NCBI GenBank assembly: GCA_024449915.1
Contig: JAMZAV010000109.1
Location: 372,001-436,000 of the forward strand
Origin: Sweltsa coloradensis
Lineage: Eukaryota; Arthropoda; Insecta; Plecoptera; Chloroperlidae
DNA: 64,000 bases
Reading direction: 5' to 3'
This document shows positions 42,000 through 55,084 of the stretch, piece by piece. The notes beneath the pieces were generated by a model. That model was given only the letters and a program-made list of their open reading frames with translations, did no database searches and was not told the DNA's origin. A program made the translations under genes and the position numbers. Within the stretch, counting starts at the first letter, position 1. Every line of letters starts with the position of its first letter.

Positions 42000-44900
42000 C
42001 GAAACCTACAAACAGCAGTATTTTGTATCTTAATATTATTTTAACATTTCGAAATATTTCTTTCCTGTTTGAATGCAAAAAATGTGTAAAAAAAACTTTC
42101 TGGTAAGGTTTTGTCGATGTATAAAAAGGGCGCAGGATGCCTTAAAACTGTCTAAAGTGCCATGTTTACCATTCGGAATAGCGTAAGGATTTAGAATGTA
42201 GTGTAAGGAAGTTGAAAGATTGTTCTTGGACGGAGTTTATGTCGAAGCGATTGAACACTGTTCAATATTGTAGTTACACCTTTAGGTGGCCCGCGTCTCA
42301 CTTTCTAGCACCATCGCAACTCACAAGGCATATGCTGAGGACAAGAGAGCTATTTGAACCACCCAATCAAATGGTTACTTTGACTGTTTTTCACGAGCTT
42401 TTAGAAACACCTCTAATCTTGTACGATTGTGCAATATTATGTTTATCGAACATAAAATACACAGCTTTCCTGCAGTTTGGTAGCCTTTTATCATATTGTA
42501 CCATAGCAAACAACAATCACAACAAAGGCAATTCAGTAGATTAATTTTTCCCGTAGCTCCAGTCACGAAATTTGCAAGAGGATCAAAACGTAGAGACCAA
42601 GGCTCCGGGTTCGATCCCTAGTTGAGCCACATGTTTAAACAATTGCTTAAAACAACTTATTATTGGAATATTAAAACAACCCTGGTATCTATATTAAAAT
42701 AAAAATTTCCTGCTTTGTTTTTTACAACTGTTTGAAGGAATTTCGACCAAATTCAATGTGAGTGCCTAGATCTGTAAATGGAATTTTTAGTCTCCTTCAG
42801 TGTTGTGTTGAAACACAACCATAACTTGAATTCTGTTCGTAAGTGCTAATAAAATAACTGAATATAGCAAGTAGAAACACATAAATGTTTGATAAACAAC
42901 GGAAAGTGGTAAAATAAAGGTGTGTCTGTGGAAGTATTATGGGCCAGGATGGACACAAGTGCCTAACGAGATACGTAAATCCATTATTGCTGATTTATAA
43001 AATGTACACAACTTGATAACACCGATATGAAGAAGATAATAGTGAATGTTGAAGATGCAGCAAGGTTTTATCTCAACGATTTGCTTTATTTACAAAATCT
43101 TCAGAGTTGGTTGTTTGTGAATCCAGGCCCTGTGAAAATCGTTATATTTTAATAATGATTATGCTTTTAGCATAATATGCATGCACATTTCAAATTTGTA
43201 CGGGTTAAAAACCTTTTGAGATCAATTTTTAAATGTGTCTCAAAGTAATAATACAAGATTGTTCTACAACAATGTTTCGAGAATACATTACCAATTTGGT
43301 TTGCTAGTTACGTTTGAACAACCCTCCGAGATTTATAATAATACAACTATAACAATAATACCAACATGACTAATAACGTTAATGAAAGTTAACTGGCCAA
43401 GTTTGTCAATAAATTATGTGAGACCAAAGGTTTTTGCAGAACATTGATGTGGATCAATCGAATATATTACCGTTTCAAATTTCATTCCCAAAGCCACAGC
43501 AAAATAATGTATCAAATTAGATTCATGGATAGTGATCATTAACATCACAAACTTGAAGTCAAATAGTGTGCATAATTAAAGAAAATAACTAAAAATAACG
43601 TTTCTGAAATATTGTTTTTGAGAGGGGCATGAAGCTTGACTAGAAAATGTGTTATTGGGTATATAAGCAAACAGCTTGCCTTGTGTGGATTACGGTGGTA
43701 AAGATGAATTGATTACGTAGTGGACGCAAAATAACTTTGACCTTCATCATTCGGTAATGTGCCTTCTTAGGGCCAACTTACTAGATTTTAAAAAATTGAC
43801 GACACAAATTCTGTTTTAAAACTGTGTTCGCAAAAATTGGGCGTTCCGTTACTCATTGACGCTAAACGAATTTTGATTTTGGAATGTGATTGAGCTATTA
43901 AAACATCTTCATTCTTTCACTTCAACTCATATTGGTCTTAAACCAAAAATCGTAAGCTCAATAATTGTCCTTGCCTAAAACTAGTGATATAAGTATGTTA
44001 TAGCATACTGATTTTAGCACGGCGTCACTTGTATTATATTATGATAGGATAAACGTTGAAAATACTTGTGTTTAAGGTGTATTATAATGAATAATGTTGT
44101 AGAATTTTGTTGCAATTCACGTTAGTTTTTAGAAGGACATACTCTTTTATACTCCCGATCAGACTCGACGGCCGGATCTGTTTAAAAAGACGTTCTTAAG
44201 CTCAACACTGTGCAATGTGATTGCACAATCATTTATCTTGGGTCAGGTGTGTGTGTTTTATATGTTCAACTATCTCCGGATAGTTTTAAAACGCCATAGT
44301 TTGCAAGCAAAAATAAACAAAACCTTTAGTTTTACCATAGTTTTCAATAAAACTAACAACGCTTAATAACATGCCTAAGTTTTATAAAACGATGTATTTT
44401 GCTGTTAATGCTAATTAAAATAATAGCTTGAAGAGTAATGGCAAAACGAAGTAACCGTGATAAACCCTGTATAGCTCTGTCTCGCCTGTAGACCCACCCA
44501 TCTTAAATCATATCAGATACTCATTCAAGGCGATAACCTATTCTGACAACCAGATGAACTTAGCAAGCTTATACGGTGAACAATTGACTAGGATCTAATT
44601 CTTGTTGATAACGCAGTGTTATTCGATATAACAGAGCGACTAACTTTGCAGGAAATAAATACATAGAACTGAATGCTCTAAAATATAAATGTCACAACTT
44701 TTGGCCAAGATAAAAATATACACACTGGATAATAGGTATGTTGTGAAATTTTGATTATGTAATTTCTTTAAAATTTAATATAAATTAATGTTTTGTTTCC
44801 GTAGATTTGAAATATTTCTTAATTGAAGTCAAAATTCATTACTAACTGTGGGATAAATTTTAAGAGACCGCTAATAATAATTAATTTCATAATTTCAGTT

Positions 44901-46825
44901 TAAATAATCTGGCCAAAAGTTGACGGTTAAAACCGTGTTCTGCATAATTTCTTTGAAGGTATTCGGGGTGTGCATAGCCTTAATATTATCTGTTCACTTG
45001 TAAATTAGTAGTACTACTATTAATCCTATTTACATAACCTATTATGAATAATACAATGTTACTTCTGAAACAAATGGATATCTGAAACCTGATTCCAAAT
45101 TCTAACAAGATTGCATAGGTATATAAGTTTAAATTAACTAGCAGGTAGGCTTCTGCAAAGACCAATATAAATAACAATTATAAGTATGAACTAGTTAAGT
45201 ACTTTTAAGAATATTGAAATATTATTATATTTATACTATATAATTATAAATACAATTTCATGAACATGTTAAAAGTTTTTATCCAGTAAATCTGGGTCTG
45301 TAAATAATGTAATACTGTTAAGTAGTTCTTATGGTCACGACATATTGGCATATCAAAGTTTTACGAAAAAGTTATAAATAACTTTAATGTTATGCAAAAC
45401 AAATTAACTTGAGCAATTTGTTTGAGTTAATCTATCGAAATAAATACTCTTGTGCGGGTTTGCAATGCCAGATAATGTGTTAATTAAGAACATGATTGGA
45501 TGTTTTACGTTTGATGTAATGACTTTTATTTATTGATATATCAGTTAACCTAAGTACCAATGATAACGTCTATGCATTTGAAAGCGTTATTTTTCGAGCT
45601 AACACGTTTCAATAGAAATGATACATTTTATTTTTCGTATAAATGAAATTTGTACGTTAAACTTGTTTTCATTCAATTGTTTACTTATGATCTTATCAAT
45701 TGAAATGATAACAGATTAAAATCAATCTAACAAATGGTTGAAATAAGTATTTGTTTAAAATCAAATACATAACGTTTTTGATAAGATGTTATTATATTAC
45801 ATAAATACGTTTACACGACAAACAAATGCCTCTTCTTTTGCGTTTAATTTGTCTTTAAAACTTACAAACAAATATTCAAACAAAGAATTGTCTTGAATTT
45901 CTATTTTATCCTGGCATTGTAAACTTCGTAATCTTAACCTTGCTCCACACTTCTTCTGTAATAATTGTTCACACTTTTCTTAGGTGCATATAACGAGTAT
46001 ATTTTCAAAATAAAGACAACTAGATACTAAATGTGTCTTTATTTAAAAAACAAAAATTCTGGGAAAAGTAATAAAATTACAATAAACTTGAACCGACTAT
46101 ATTTAATTCTTTCACCTAACGCTGTTTTTATTTATCATATTATGGTTTCACAAAGACAATGTAATTGTAACATGAACTGCGAGCTACTTATAAGTTTGTA
46201 TAACAAACTTCCACTTGGTATTTAATTTAATTTTAACTTAATGTAATTTTGTAATATTTGTGTTTAAATTATTTAAATTTTGCTATGAATATAATTTGTA
46301 AATCAGTTTTATATTGTTTTACTCACTTAAATAATAAATAAATGTTATTTATTGCAAAAACACTCAGAAAACGTAAAAAAATTACAGGTCTGTGAAATGA
46401 AAAACATTACGAAGTCATAATCATATAATATAAATTACTCACAACTTAAGTCTTAAACAGATAAAAATACAGTTCTTTCAGAAAATTGTATTCAAACTGA
46501 TGTACTTTTTTATTTCTTAACACAATTTAATTTTTAACTTGTGTTTTTAAATATTATTACATTTTATTTGATGGTATTTGATTGGGAGTGCACTTTTTAC
46601 TTACAAATTAATACTTGCTATGGAAGTGTTACAAGCCTACTAGCATCTAGTAACACAACACATCACATGCAATGTTAACGTAAGTAATTCTTACTGCAGA
46701 ATATTTTCAATTATACCAAGCTTATTATCTTTCGAATAGCTTTAGTACAGCAGAAAAGACATTGTGTGTTTTGTAAGAAATAAATGTAAACTAAATGATG
46801 ACTTGTATTTTTTTATTTATTTCAT
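42000..46825. other. 4.8 kb without recognised genes
   Basis: AT-rich DNA with few repeats. A B-box-like GGGTTCGATCCC at 42607-42618 suggests a decayed tRNA-SINE. The short open frames here (for example 42212-42544) have no features I know. Nothing else is supported. Confidence 0.5.
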
Positions 46826-47160
46826 GATGAACAAGACGCAGTAAACAAACAGAGAAAAAGAGGGGGGCCCAGACTGAGATGGGAAGTGGTTATAGCGATG
46901 GATCTGAAAAGGAGAAATACGGCATGGTAAAGGGTTAACCAGGAAAGATGTTGGGAAGAAAGAAAAATATGGCCAAAACTGGTGGAGGTCCATGAGGAAG
47001 AAGACAGTGAAGAGAAAGAAAGTGAAGTTGATGATTCAGATGAAGATAAATGTGGGGGAATCGTCAGGCATGGCTAGATAAACCCAGGGGGGGGACAAAA
47101 ATGTGGTGGGATCCTCCCACACCCTACACGACTTCAAAGTTGGAAATAGGGTTATATATT
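46826..47160 (+). mobile_element. RTE-like LINE, C-terminal remnant, copy 2
   Basis: It matches 7119-7463: GAACAAGACGCAG, then RLRWE, a W/R-rich stretch (WWRSMRKKTVKRKKVK), and the non-coding end ATGTGGTGGGA. The frame is broken. Confidence 0.65.
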
Positions 47161-47164
47161 GATT

Positions 47165-47560
47165 GAATGAGCGAAGCGAACACTTCAATTTCACTGACCC
47201 CCCAAAAAAATTAGCTCGGGTGTTTATTTTTTTGTATTTTTGTATGTTGTTCGCGCTCTACCAAGCAAACGGCATATGCGATCTTGATAAAAAATTTAGG
47301 GGACCGTCGAAATCTCTGAACTTAGTTTTTCCACGTTTTTGGGTACAATCGATCAAATATTTCTTATGATTATCGTACTTTTACGATATTTTCGATTTTT
47401 AATGAGATATTTTCGTGATATTTGGCTCGCGACCGGGCAAACGGCTACTCCGATCTCGATGAAACTTTATGGAATCGTTTAAAATCACTGAAATTATATG
47501 TTATGATTTGAGAGACATTTGAAGAAATATTTCTCATAGAAAAAATCGTACTTTGACGAA
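47165..47560 (-). mobile_element. CTAGGAAAACGC element, reversed partial copy
   Basis: GAATGAGCGAAGCGAACAC followed by TTCAATTTCACTGACCCCCC is the reverse complement of the right end of the element at 32963-33741. Similarity continues through AAACGGCATATGCGATC and the ACGATATTTTCGATTTTT repeats. Confidence 0.6.
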
Positions 47561-48525
47561 GTGGCCTAGTTTATTTAATTAAAATAAGGTGTCCATTCCA
47601 GAAATACTTCATTTCTTGTAAAACCCGTAGCATTCTGAACTCGGCAATCAAAGGTGTTTTATCGGGAGTGTAGTATTTTGTCCATGGTCAAAAAAGATAC
47701 AAGAGTGATAATCACAATTACTTATCTGAATCGTATGAGTCATTGACCCACGTATTGATTGTACGATATCATTATTATGCAGTTGAGTATACGTGTTTAA
47801 GAGATAAAAAGAATAACTTACACAATTCGAAGTTTATCTAGGAATTGACATATTTAAACACTCTGAAGCATTTACACTATAAGGTTAACCTTTACTGTTT
47901 ACCTATATGCAAGAACTAATATAATCATATTTGTTTCGCAGTCTTATTTTATAATTATTCCAATCATGTTTCATACTTCACTATGTCCTAATCTCGTTCT
48001 CTAACTCGAGCAAAGAAATAACCGTGACCTAGCATCACTACCAGTTTCAAATTATGACGTTAGTCTTGGGTTCTAATACGTACCCGGGCTTCAAGAGTAG
48101 ACCGGACTTATCTACTATACACGTGTGTAAATATGACCTTAAATTTTATATCAATCAAGGAAATACTATGTCTATTGAAGAATATATAAATTTATGTGAA
48201 CTATTCATTGTTCTTGTAAGACTTTTTTGTTATAGTTTATTTTATTAAAATTTTAAATATTGTTCTTCCACATGGTCGTAGTTGTTTCATCAAACTTTTT
48301 ATCCACTATAAATAATGTGTCTGCCAGATGACAAAGTTTAACCTATAATATATACTGAGCGTTATAAAATAACCATCACTAACAGCAAATAGTACACAAA
48401 GTCAAAAAATTATTTGGCGAATTGTGCGTAAATTATCAACAATGTGTATGCTTCAAAATACACATTCACTATTCCAGGAATAATATAATTCCCGTTCCAG
48501 ATGTCTCTTAACATCTAGACATCAT

Positions 48526-49131
48526 TTTCAACGATTGTTGGATTTGCGACAAGCATCTTGGGATGTGGTTCAAAATAGCAAATTAGATAGTGTGATGCCC
48601 ACACTGCCTAATAAAATTCGTCCTCCTACGTCTCGACTTTTACGTAGAAAAGAGGTGGTATTGTCCAGAATTCGAATAGGCCACACACGTCTAACTCACG
48701 GATATCTCTTAACCAGAGAAAAGGTTATTCCCATATGTGACACATGTAATGTACCTTTAACCGTACATCATATGCTAGCAGAATGTATCAAATATGATGC
48801 CTTGCGCACGCAATTTGATCTCTCCCAATCACATGAAGAACTTCTATCATATGATAACGGCGACAAACTTTCTAAATGTATCATCCAGAGTAATCTATTT
48901 AACAAAATTTAATTCACATCATACACAATTCTATAATTTATTTATATCCATTCACATAAATAACTTTTGTTTTGCTATTAGTATTATCATCATTAATTTA
49001 TTTTGTTTATATACACTTAGAAAACAATATAATTATCAAACAAACCATTAACTCATCTCATCAACTTTCAATATCACAGGCGGCGCAATATGACCTAACC
49101 GGTTGAAGCGCCCTAGTTTCTCGCGTCGTCG
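48526..49131 (+). mobile_element. I-like LINE 3' end with intact C-terminal frame
   Basis: An open frame from 48535 to the stop at 48912 reads LDLRQASWDVVQ, RIRIGHTRLTHGYL, then CDTCNVPLTVHHMLAEC (the CCHC knuckle in intact form) and ends SNLFNKI. The 3' UTR and tail follow to TCGCGTCGTCG. It is the least damaged C-terminus in the window. Confidence 0.9.
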
Positions 49132-49300
49132 TATTTTTTCTGTCATTAAGCCTAATGCAGTGGTTGTCCGTAACTAGATAATAGTTTAACTGTTGAATTT
49201 ATCAGCAAGTTATGTGCTCTTGTACACGCTTTAAGTTTTTTGAGAAGAAAATTCTTAATTGTGGTAGCTTGCTACTTCCTGAAAATGATGTACAGCCGGG

Positions 49301-49833
49301 GTCATATATAAATCAAGAGGTCTGAAAGATACCTCTTTCACCGACATCTCGTGGTCAACTCTTGGTGTCATTATTTATATCGCCCTGTGAACTGCATTGT
49401 CGACATAAATAAGAAACATGGCTGATAATGTCAAAGGAAAATTCTCTATTCACCAGAGAATATCAAGCCTAGAAGAAATATAATATGGAAGTAAAGAGAG
49501 CATTTTATATCGATACCTTGGCCTAGGCATAGCATTAAGACTATTCCTTAGTTCTTATATTGCCTTAGTTTCTAGTTAATTCGAATATTCTATCTAGCTG
49601 TCAAGTTATTGCAACCCAAGTTTGGTTTATGCTTTGTTTTGAGAAATGTATTTTCTTCTGATGCCTTAGATATGCATTTTGTTGACCAAGATCTTTCAAA
49701 GCCTCCAAATAATATTTAACACAATAGTTAGGACTTCTCGTCGTAATGCAATTCACAGGGCAATAAATAAGGGCCCAATTGACCACGAGATGTCGTGAAA
49801 GAGTTCTTTGAGACCTCTTATTTATATATGACC
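49301..49833. repeat. Foldback: ~90-bp inverted repeats around a 350-bp centre
   Basis: The arm at 49301-49397 (GTCATATATAAATCAAGAGG, CATCTCGTGGTCAA, CGCCCTGTGAACTGCAT) reappears reversed at 49746-49833 with a small number of changes. No ORF in the centre. Probably a miniature DNA element; the target duplication is not determined. Confidence 0.65.
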
Positions 49834-49914
49834 CTGAACTGTACATGTCAACAAAGAGTTGTCCACGCACACGACCGCTGCCATTTTAGCATTAATTACG
49901 TTAACTACCTATCA

Positions 49915-49942
<28 letters not shown>
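49915..49942. repeat. GAT microsatellite
   Basis: Nine GAT units (GATGATGATGAT and so on) in otherwise unremarkable DNA. Confidence 0.85.
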
Positions 49943-49945
<3 letters not shown>

Positions 49946-50464
49946 GTTGCTTAACGTCTTTATTAATGCACTAAGATTATTCGAGACGATAAGCGGTGAT
50001 GGATGACGATGAAAGACGATTACAAAAAATAGTCTTACGAACCGATGAACACAGCGGTTGAACCCGGAGGTCCCACGTCATGATATGACCAACCTCGTTG
50101 AAAGGTAGGCTAAGTGGTGCCCAATCTTAGATGTAGAATACTCTTTTTATGTCAAGATGGTTCTGAACCAACTTTGTAAATACTAGCATCTTCGATGACT
50201 GAGGGTTTGACCAAAGATAGCGGTGATCGTGATCAACTCGCTGATAGTATAGTGATATTGGAGCCCACTGATTGGTTAAGATTCACTCTTCGCTGACGTC
50301 AGTAACTGCAAGGTAAGTTTGGATCATCGTTATCAATTGCACACTACCATAACGGTAGTTTGAAGGTCTAAACTTAGGGACACCGTGAACTCTTTTCATC
50401 TCAACCTGAACCTAAAGTCTATTTCTCGTCGGGCGGCTAAACTTCTGATCCCAGCATTATGTCC

Positions 50465-50850
50465 CCCGTCTGGGCCCGGGGTAGAATTGGCCCAGAGCAT
50501 GGCTCTGCTAATCGTAAAAGGCGATTCAAGAGAAAAAGTCCACCTCGCAAACATCAGCTAGAAAGAGCGGAATATCTTACTCCCCGAAACTAGAGGCGAG
50601 CTCTGGCAATCGTCGTCGGGGACCTTGCCTCCTTCCCTTGACGACCCCCCGGCGACGATGACAATGACACAACGAACGATGACAAAGACGATGACGACCG
50701 CGACGTGAGAAACCTTCCTTCCTCCCCTTACCCGTGGCTGGTTCTGACCAGCATGGGCCCCTCCCTCCTCCCACACCCCCCTTAGGCTAGAGTGGTGCAT
50801 TATGACCTAACGGTTGACGCGTCCTTAATCCAAATAAACCAAAAAAACAA
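50465..50850 (+). mobile_element. SINE-like element, full length
   Basis: All blocks are present, from CCGTCTGGGCCCGG to CCAAATAAACC and an A-rich tail. Confidence 0.9.
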
Positions 50851-51007
50851 AAAAAACAGCATTATGTATACACCTCTCTTATCTTATGTCTCATCTCATA
50901 GAATGATGTAGAATAACATTGTAAAACTCACATTAAATACATTACCATAATAGTTAGTACATAATTAGCCATATTTACGTCTTCTCGTCATAAAGTCAAC
51001 ACCTGCA

Positions 51008-53065
51008 CGGTGTTGAGTTACGCAAAAGATGTATGCTGAAAATCAATTTGGTAAAATTTCTCATTAACACATCTTGGGGTGCAGACAGGACTTGCATGTT
51101 AAGAAACTACGGATCTCTAGATTGTTTCAAGATGGACTATGTGTTTCGTTTACTCTTCAGCGCATGACACAACACTCAAACTTCACGACACTGTCCACCA
51201 TTGTGGTCATCGTCTTGCTCTTGGTGCATTTCTAACAAGTCCAATAGTCAGCCTGTATACCAAGTCAGGTGTGTTTTCCTTGGCAGAACGGCGAAAAAGT
51301 TAATGGGAACGTACTTTATGAAAATCAAAGCTTTGCCTACCATAGCAAATCGAGTTATATTTAATACGAAATTTGTCATACATTTTGATAACTAGGAAAA
51401 CGCTTAAGTCCCGCCGCGTGGATGGATGAACGTAATTTTTTTAAACGAAAAAAGCGTAAAATTGCGTTTTTTTTAATAGATAATTTTTCGATTACGCTCA
51501 AATTTCACACGAATATATTAATTCATAAAATTCAGGTTCTGTGAAAAAATCATTACAATGGGATAAAGCATGTAGATGTTATAAGTCGAAGAATTTTTTT
51601 AAAAATCGAAAAAAATCGTAAAATTGCTATTTTCATGAGAAATAATTTTTCGATCGATTTTTCCCCCCGTGCAGTTCTTCGTTCAGAGATTTCATAGACC
51701 TCCATAAAATTTCATCGCAATTGGAGTATTGGTTTAGCCGGAATCGTGTTCACAGACACACAAAAATACAAAAAAAAGAAGAAGAAAAAAAACATTTCGG
51801 ATTTGTTTCTCCAGTGTAGTGAAATGGAATCTTCGCTTCGCTCGCTACGCTCATCCAACAAACCGATGGCAACCTTGCCAACACGAATAAGATGTAAATG
51901 TGTGTTTAATCTTATAGAATTTGATATTCTTACTATTTAAATTTTGTTTTTTAGCAATAACCCGCCCGGGTTTACACCAGAACTGACTATATATTCGACC
52001 TTTTGTCGTTTTGATAATAACTCAACTTGCGACAGTGCATTCAAAATAATCTTTAGAAAGATTTGCCATGGCACAGATGACTCCAAAATTGACAAAAAGG
52101 TTGGCAGTGCATTTTATTGCATCACATTATAACTATACGTTTCAGGCTAAGCGACGTGTGCTAAATTTTCATTACAGAGATATTCGCCATCCGTGAAGCT
52201 CTTAAATACATTCTAGATTGTCGTTGTGGAGAATACCTTTTGTGTTCAGATAGCTTGAGTTCACTTCAAGCTTCGAGTCATCATATTTTGGTACAAGACA
52301 TCCAATTCTATTTTGAAAAACTAAACTCTAAGGGTTCTATCATAGAGTTTTGTTGGATACCTGGATACGTGGGCATAGAGGGAAATGAACAATCTGATCA
52401 GACTGCTAAGGAAGCTTCTTAGCGTCGCGACGTTGATTTAAATCTAGTTCTCGTTCCAGATGTCAAGAGTGGATAAAGCAACGATTATGCATCTTGCGAT
52501 CATCTTGGGATGTGGTGTAAAATATAAAATTGCATAGTGTAAGGCCCACACTGACTACTAAAGTTCGTCCTTCTGCCTCTGGACTCTCACGTAGAGAGGA
52601 GGTAGTAGGCTACTGTCCCGAATTCGTATAGGTCACACTCGTCAAACTCACAGATATATTTAAACCAGAGAAAAGGGTTGCTCCCAGATGTGACACATGT
52701 GACGTACCTTTAACCATACATCATATGCTAGCAGAATGTACCAAAAATGTTGCCTTGCGCACGCAATTTTGTCTCTTCCAATCATATGAAGAACTTCTAT
52801 CATGATAACGACGACAAAATTTCTACATTTCTCATTCTGAGTTATTTATTGAACAAAATTTAATTCATGCAAACACATTTCATTTTTATTCAAATAATTA
52901 TTTTTTCTTCTGCTATTTCTTTCAACACCATCATTTTCTTTTCATTTATTAACTCAGAAAACAATATATTCTTCAAACACACCATCTAATCATTTCATTA
53001 ACTTTCAATATTAGGCGGCGTAATATGACCTCTCCGGTTGAAGCGCCCTAGTTTCTCACGTCGTT
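51008..53065 (+). mobile_element. I-like LINE (thumb to 3' tail) split by another element
   Basis: It starts at VELRKRCMLKI-like coding, continues to CLTYFDN, then is interrupted at 51392-51856 and resumes as NKPMATL. RNase H segments CSDSLSSLQ, EFCWIPGYVGIEGNEQ and the C-terminal CCHC region follow with many frameshifts. The 3' UTR and tail end CTCACGTCGTTG. Confidence 0.85.
51392..51856. mobile_element. CTAGGAAAACGC element, copy 2 (465 bp)
   Basis: It starts CTAGGAAAACGCTTAAGTCC and ends CGCTACGCTCATCC inside the LINE. Uninterrupted LINE copies read GATAACAAACC; here GATAA precedes and AACAAACC follows, so AA is doubled, as for copy 1. It contains ACAGACACACAAAAATAC and G/A-rich repeats. 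Confidence 0.65.
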
Positions 53066-53194
53066 GATCTGATAATAGTGCATGTTATGAGTGACCTAAT
53101 TCGAAATACCTTTACCAGACCATCAAAACAAGGTCTGCTATCTTCGCACTTTCTCCCACCGCTAAATAGGGGGTTAATCATCTACTTGCCATTA

Positions 53195-53410
53195 CCGTGT
53201 TTGCTCGAGCGTGAGGTCCCGGATTCGAATCTTGTCGAGACCGGAAATCCTGATTGAAGGTTTTTTTTCCCGAGGTTTTCCTCAGTCGTCATTGCGACAT
53301 CTCTTCACAATAAATTTTCCTTACCGTAATATACCTAGATAGTTACCTGAAGAGGGTCACACCGGTTAAATCTGATGTGTATATACCCTACAGCGGGCTT
53401 CCTACATTTT
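53195..53410 (+). mobile_element. tRNA-derived SINE, second family
   Basis: It has CGTGAGGTCCCGGATTCGAATC (B-box), ATCCTGATTGAAGG, CCCGAGGTTTTCCTCAGTCG and GGGTCACACCGG. Reversed and partial copies lie at 53820-53958 and 57905-58110. Confidence 0.6.
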
Positions 53411-53439
53411 TTTACACGCCATTGCCAGAGATAGATAGG

Positions 53440-53515
53440 TACACTACAATGTAGTAGTAGCTATACAGTAGTGTACAGTACAGTACAGTACAGTAGTAGC
53501 AGTGTAGTGTAGCTA
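53440..53515. repeat. GTA/ACAGT-rich simple repeat
   Basis: TAGTAGTAG then repeated GTACA units (ACAGTACAGTACAGTACAG), imperfect. Confidence 0.8.
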
Positions 53516-53819
53516 GTGGGCCTTGTAAATAGTCCCACATTGAAGGCTAGCTGTCCCCTATGACATTGTTTTACTCTTCAAATGGCAGTTAGTTGTTTTG
53601 AATATGGCAAGCCGCTGAACGCAACTGAACCGCGCAACTGATGTAGGTTGGGAGAAATTTATTTCCTGAAATACATTTGTTTATCTCATATTCCTTATGT
53701 TCATCACGTTCATCATGTTTTAACGATAATAATTATAATTTTTTAATAATTTTTCGTTCCCCTCTTAGGTGTCTAACTATAGGTAGGCCCTATTTTAGAC
53801 TTTGAATATTATTTGAAGG

Positions 53820-53958
53820 GATGTCCGAGGCCTGTGCTCAATCCCTTTCGACTGCGGAAAACCTCGAAAAAACCTTCAGTCAGGATTGCCAGTCTCTACA
53901 GGACTTGGATCCGGGACCTCCCGAATCAGAGTCGCGCTTTTAGCGCTCGAGCCAACAC
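53820..53958 (-). mobile_element. tRNA-derived SINE, second family, reversed
   Basis: The plus strand reads CGACTGCGGAAAACCTCG, CCTTCAGTCAGGATTGCC, GGATCCGGGACCTCC and TAGCGCTCGAGCC. It is the reverse complement of the family at 53195 and extends further into the tRNA-like head. Confidence 0.65.
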
Positions 53959-54304
53959 TGTAGGTGTTTTAAAAATAAATTATTTGTGAACGTCCATTAT
54001 TTGTATTTTATGTTAGAATATATTTATAATGGGGTGATAGGAATCGCTAAAGTGTGCCCCGTTAGAAGATGATTAGCTGCTTGCGGGGAATAATGTTAAC
54101 AGCAACTAGCAAGTTCTGGTGGTTCTTTAAATAAAAAATCGTTGATGAGCGACTGAGCGAAAGTGCTGCTACAGGTGGCAGCACTGTAAACATTAACCAG
54201 TACATATGACTACGACAGACGATTTAGCCAGGTGTTTTTTATGTGGAGGCGGCAGGAGAGTAACTTTACTGTATCTTAGGTAAGGTATATCTTAAAAATG
54301 TAGG

Positions 54305-54973
54305 CTAATCATATGAAGAACTTCTATCATATGATAACGGCGACAAACGTTCTAAATGAATCATATAAAGTTAACTCCCGTCTGGGCCCGGGGTAGAATT
54401 GGCCCAGAGCATGGCTCTGCTTATCGTAAAAGGCGATTCAAGAGAAAAAGTCCACCTCGCAAACATCAGCTAGAAAGAGCGATCTTACTCCCCGAAACTA
54501 GAGGCGAGCTCTGGCAATCGTCGTCGGGGACCTTGCCCCCTTCCCTTGACGACCCCCCGGCGACGATGACAATGACACAACGAACGATGACGACCGCGAC
54601 GTGAGAAACCCCCCTTCCTCCCCTTACCCGTGGCTGGTTCTGACCAGCATGGGCCCCTCCTCCCCCCCCTTAGGCTAGAGTGGTGCATTATGACCTAACG
54701 GTTGACGCGTCCTCAATCCAAATAAACAAAACAAAGTAATTTATTTCACAAAAGTTTTTTCACATTAGCATATTTTATTTATTTTTTCCATAAAAATAAA
54801 TAACTTTTGTTTTGTTATTACTAAAATCATCATTTTTTTCTTATATACAAGCTTAGAAAACAATATAATCATCAATACACACCATTAACTCATTTCATTA
54901 ACTTTCAATATCACAGGCGGCGCAATATGACCTAACCGGTTGAAGCGCCCTAGTTTCTCACGTCGTCGTCGTC
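54305..54973 (+). mobile_element. I-like LINE 3' end interrupted by a SINE
   Basis: CATATGAAGAACTTCTATC to AATCATATAAAGT lies before 54375, and the 3' UTR resumes at about 54735 with CAAAGTAATTTATTT and runs to the intact tail. A short AAAGT(T)AA occurs on both sides of the SINE and may be its target duplication. Confidence 0.8.
54376..54733 (+). mobile_element. SINE-like element, full length, inside a LINE
   Basis: It runs from CCCGTCTGGGCCCGG to CCTCAATCCAAATAAAC with a slightly shortened GATGAC repeat region. It sits in a LINE 3' UTR, the reverse of the nesting at 5683-6108. Confidence 0.9.
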
Positions 54974-55084
54974 ATTACGTTTTAAACTCACAATAAATAA
55001 TAAATCGAACATTAGCTGAGAATGTCACATTTAATTGAACGACAATGTTGTGAACAAATCATTTTATAAAATCATGTATGCAGT

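Noticed and set aside
42212..42544. 110-codon open frame
   Set aside because: No domain, no splice context and ordinary AT-rich composition; within chance for this length of DNA.
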